IMG/VR virus record: IMGVR_UViG_3300020420_000008
Coordinates: 62,001 to 126,000 of that record
Source of the DNA: a virus
Direction: 5' to 3' (one strand)
Length of the DNA stretch: 64,000 bases
Below the pieces are notes generated by a model. It was not told the DNA's origin. It did not search any database and saw only the letters and a program-made list of their open reading frames with translations. Positions 63,369-64,000 of this stretch are shown one piece after another; the first letter of the stretch is position 1; every line of letters begins with the position of its first letter. The position numbers and the translations under genes were made by a program.

Positions 63369-63898
63369 TGGGCAAGCGAAGTGATTTTGAAAGAAAAGAG
63401 AGAGATTTCTATCCTACACCAGAAGAGGCAGTTTTACCTTTATTACCTCACATAGAGAACGCTTTTAAATTTATAGAACCTTGTGCTGGTGATGGTTCAT
63501 TGACAAGACATCTAATGAAATATAAAGATCCTTGGTGTGTACTACAATCTGATATAGAACCGAAACATGGTGTACGTGAGGGCGATGCATTTGATATAGA
63601 AGCAGACTTGTATTCTCATGTGGATTATTGTATTACTAACCCACCTTGGGATAGAAAGATACTACACCCACTAATAGAAAAATTAACAAGCATAGCACCA
63701 ACTTGGCTACTATTTGATGCTGATTGGATACACACGAAACAAAGCAAACCTTATTTAAAACATTTAAAAAAAGTAGTGAGTGTTGGTAGAGTTAAATGGA
63801 TACCAGGAACAAAGTCAGTGGGTAAAGATAATTGTTGCTGGTACTTTTTCACACCTGCATATGAATATGGTATAATAGAATTTTATGGAAGAGAATAA
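63368..63898 (+). CDS. DNA amino-methyltransferase (N6-adenine type likely)
   Basis: This 176-aa protein has FYPTPEEAV, a SAM-binding motif I (IEPCAGDGSL, residues about 34-43) and the catalytic NPPW motif (about residues 92-95, CITNPPWDRK). NPPW/Y is typical of N6-adenine or related amino-methyltransferases. The protein is short, with no visible target-recognition domain, as in several orphan phage methyltransferases. It is coupled to gp46 by a one-base overlap, a place that suggests modification of replicating phage DNA. Target sequence cannot be read from the protein. Confidence 0.8.
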   Translation: MGKRSDFERKERDFYPTPEEAVLPLLPHIENAFKFIEPCAGDGSLTRHLMKYKDPWCVLQSDIEPKHGVREGDAFDIEADLYSHVDYCITNPPWDRKILHPLIEKLTSIAPTWLLFDADWIHTKQSKPYLKHLKKVVSVGRVKWIPGTKSVGKDNCCWYFFTPAYEYGIIEFYGRE

Positions 63899-63899
63899 A

Positions 63900-64000
63900 A
63901 TGTGGAATGTGCCAAATATATTAAAATTTAAAAAACCTGAAGTAGAATCTAAAGAAATAGAAATAAAAGAAGTAGATACTAGAGTAAACATACACACACT
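63900..64000 (+). CDS. Unidentified protein, N-terminal fragment
   Basis: An ATG at 63900, one base after the methyltransferase stop, opens a frame to the window edge (33 full codons). The visible part is WNVPNILKFKKPEVESKEIE, then more Lys/Glu-rich sequence. It probably continues the gp47-gp46-methyltransferase operon. No family can be assigned from this length. Confidence 0.6.
   Translation, partial: MWNVPNILKFKKPEVESKEIEIKEVDTRVNIHT

Noticed and set aside
1-64000. tRNA genes
   Set aside because: Gaps between genes are at most about 110 bases and none shows a cloverleaf with TTCRA and acceptor pairing.

Overview
This window is a 64 kb, AT-rich piece (about one third G+C, judged by eye) of a T4-like contractile-tailed phage genome. 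Every recognisable gene lies on the + strand. Gene order and content fit the marine T4-like group, as seen in cyanophages and SAR11 phages: gp5/gp25/gp6/gp8 baseplate genes, then fibres, gp13-gp23, gp3, uvsY, uvsW, gp55, gp47 and gp46. There are no host-derived metabolic genes and no tRNAs here, so the host (picocyanobacterium, SAR11 or another marine bacterium) cannot be named from the sequence.

Layout. 1-8.9 kb: baseplate genes, with a gp5-like hub carrying a C-terminal cysteine-peptidase-like domain, a PAAR spike tip, a histone H1-like small protein, gp25, gp6, a gp7-position protein and gp8. 8.9-42.6 kb: a very large fibre and virion-structure region. It holds a 1989-aa DUF4815-type protein, a 1631-aa fibre with a C-terminal S74 chaperone, a glycine-rich gp38-like adhesin, several 1000-1700-aa repeat fibres, PKD-containing and SPRY-like proteins, and several proteins I do not recognise. 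42.6-57.2 kb: the late head, neck, packaging and tail core: gp13, gp14, gp15, gp16, a staphylococcal-nuclease homologue, gp17, gp18, gp19, gp20, prohead core, gp21, gp22, gp23 and gp3. 57.2-64 kb: DNA recombination, replication and late-transcription genes: uvsY, uvsW, an Sm-like small protein, gp55, gp47, gp46 and a DNA methyltransferase.

Regulation. T4-type late promoters (TATAAATA and close variants) stand before most transcription units from 1.9 to 56.6 kb. The late sigma factor gp55 that would read them is encoded at 60.0 kb. A sigma70-like promoter (TTGACT-17-TATAGT) marks the change from late genes to the recombination/replication block at 57.2 kb. A perfect consensus sigma70 promoter (TTGACA-17-TATAAT) lies unexpectedly between two fibre genes at 30.4 kb. 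A strong intrinsic terminator follows the major capsid gene.

No stretch longer than about 110 bases lacks a gene. Neighbouring genes mostly overlap by 1-4 bases (TAATG, ATGA) or are a few bases apart.

The most unusual signal is not a gene. GC-rich short words are under a strict context rule. GCNGC occurs only as GCCGCC/GGCGGC or GGCWGCC. GCGC occurs only as GGCGC or GCGCC. GGCC is almost missing and CGCG seems absent. Codon choice (Ala-Ala as GCC GCC, Trp-Pro as TGG CCC) looks bent to obey this. It resembles a strong restriction-avoidance or modification signature.
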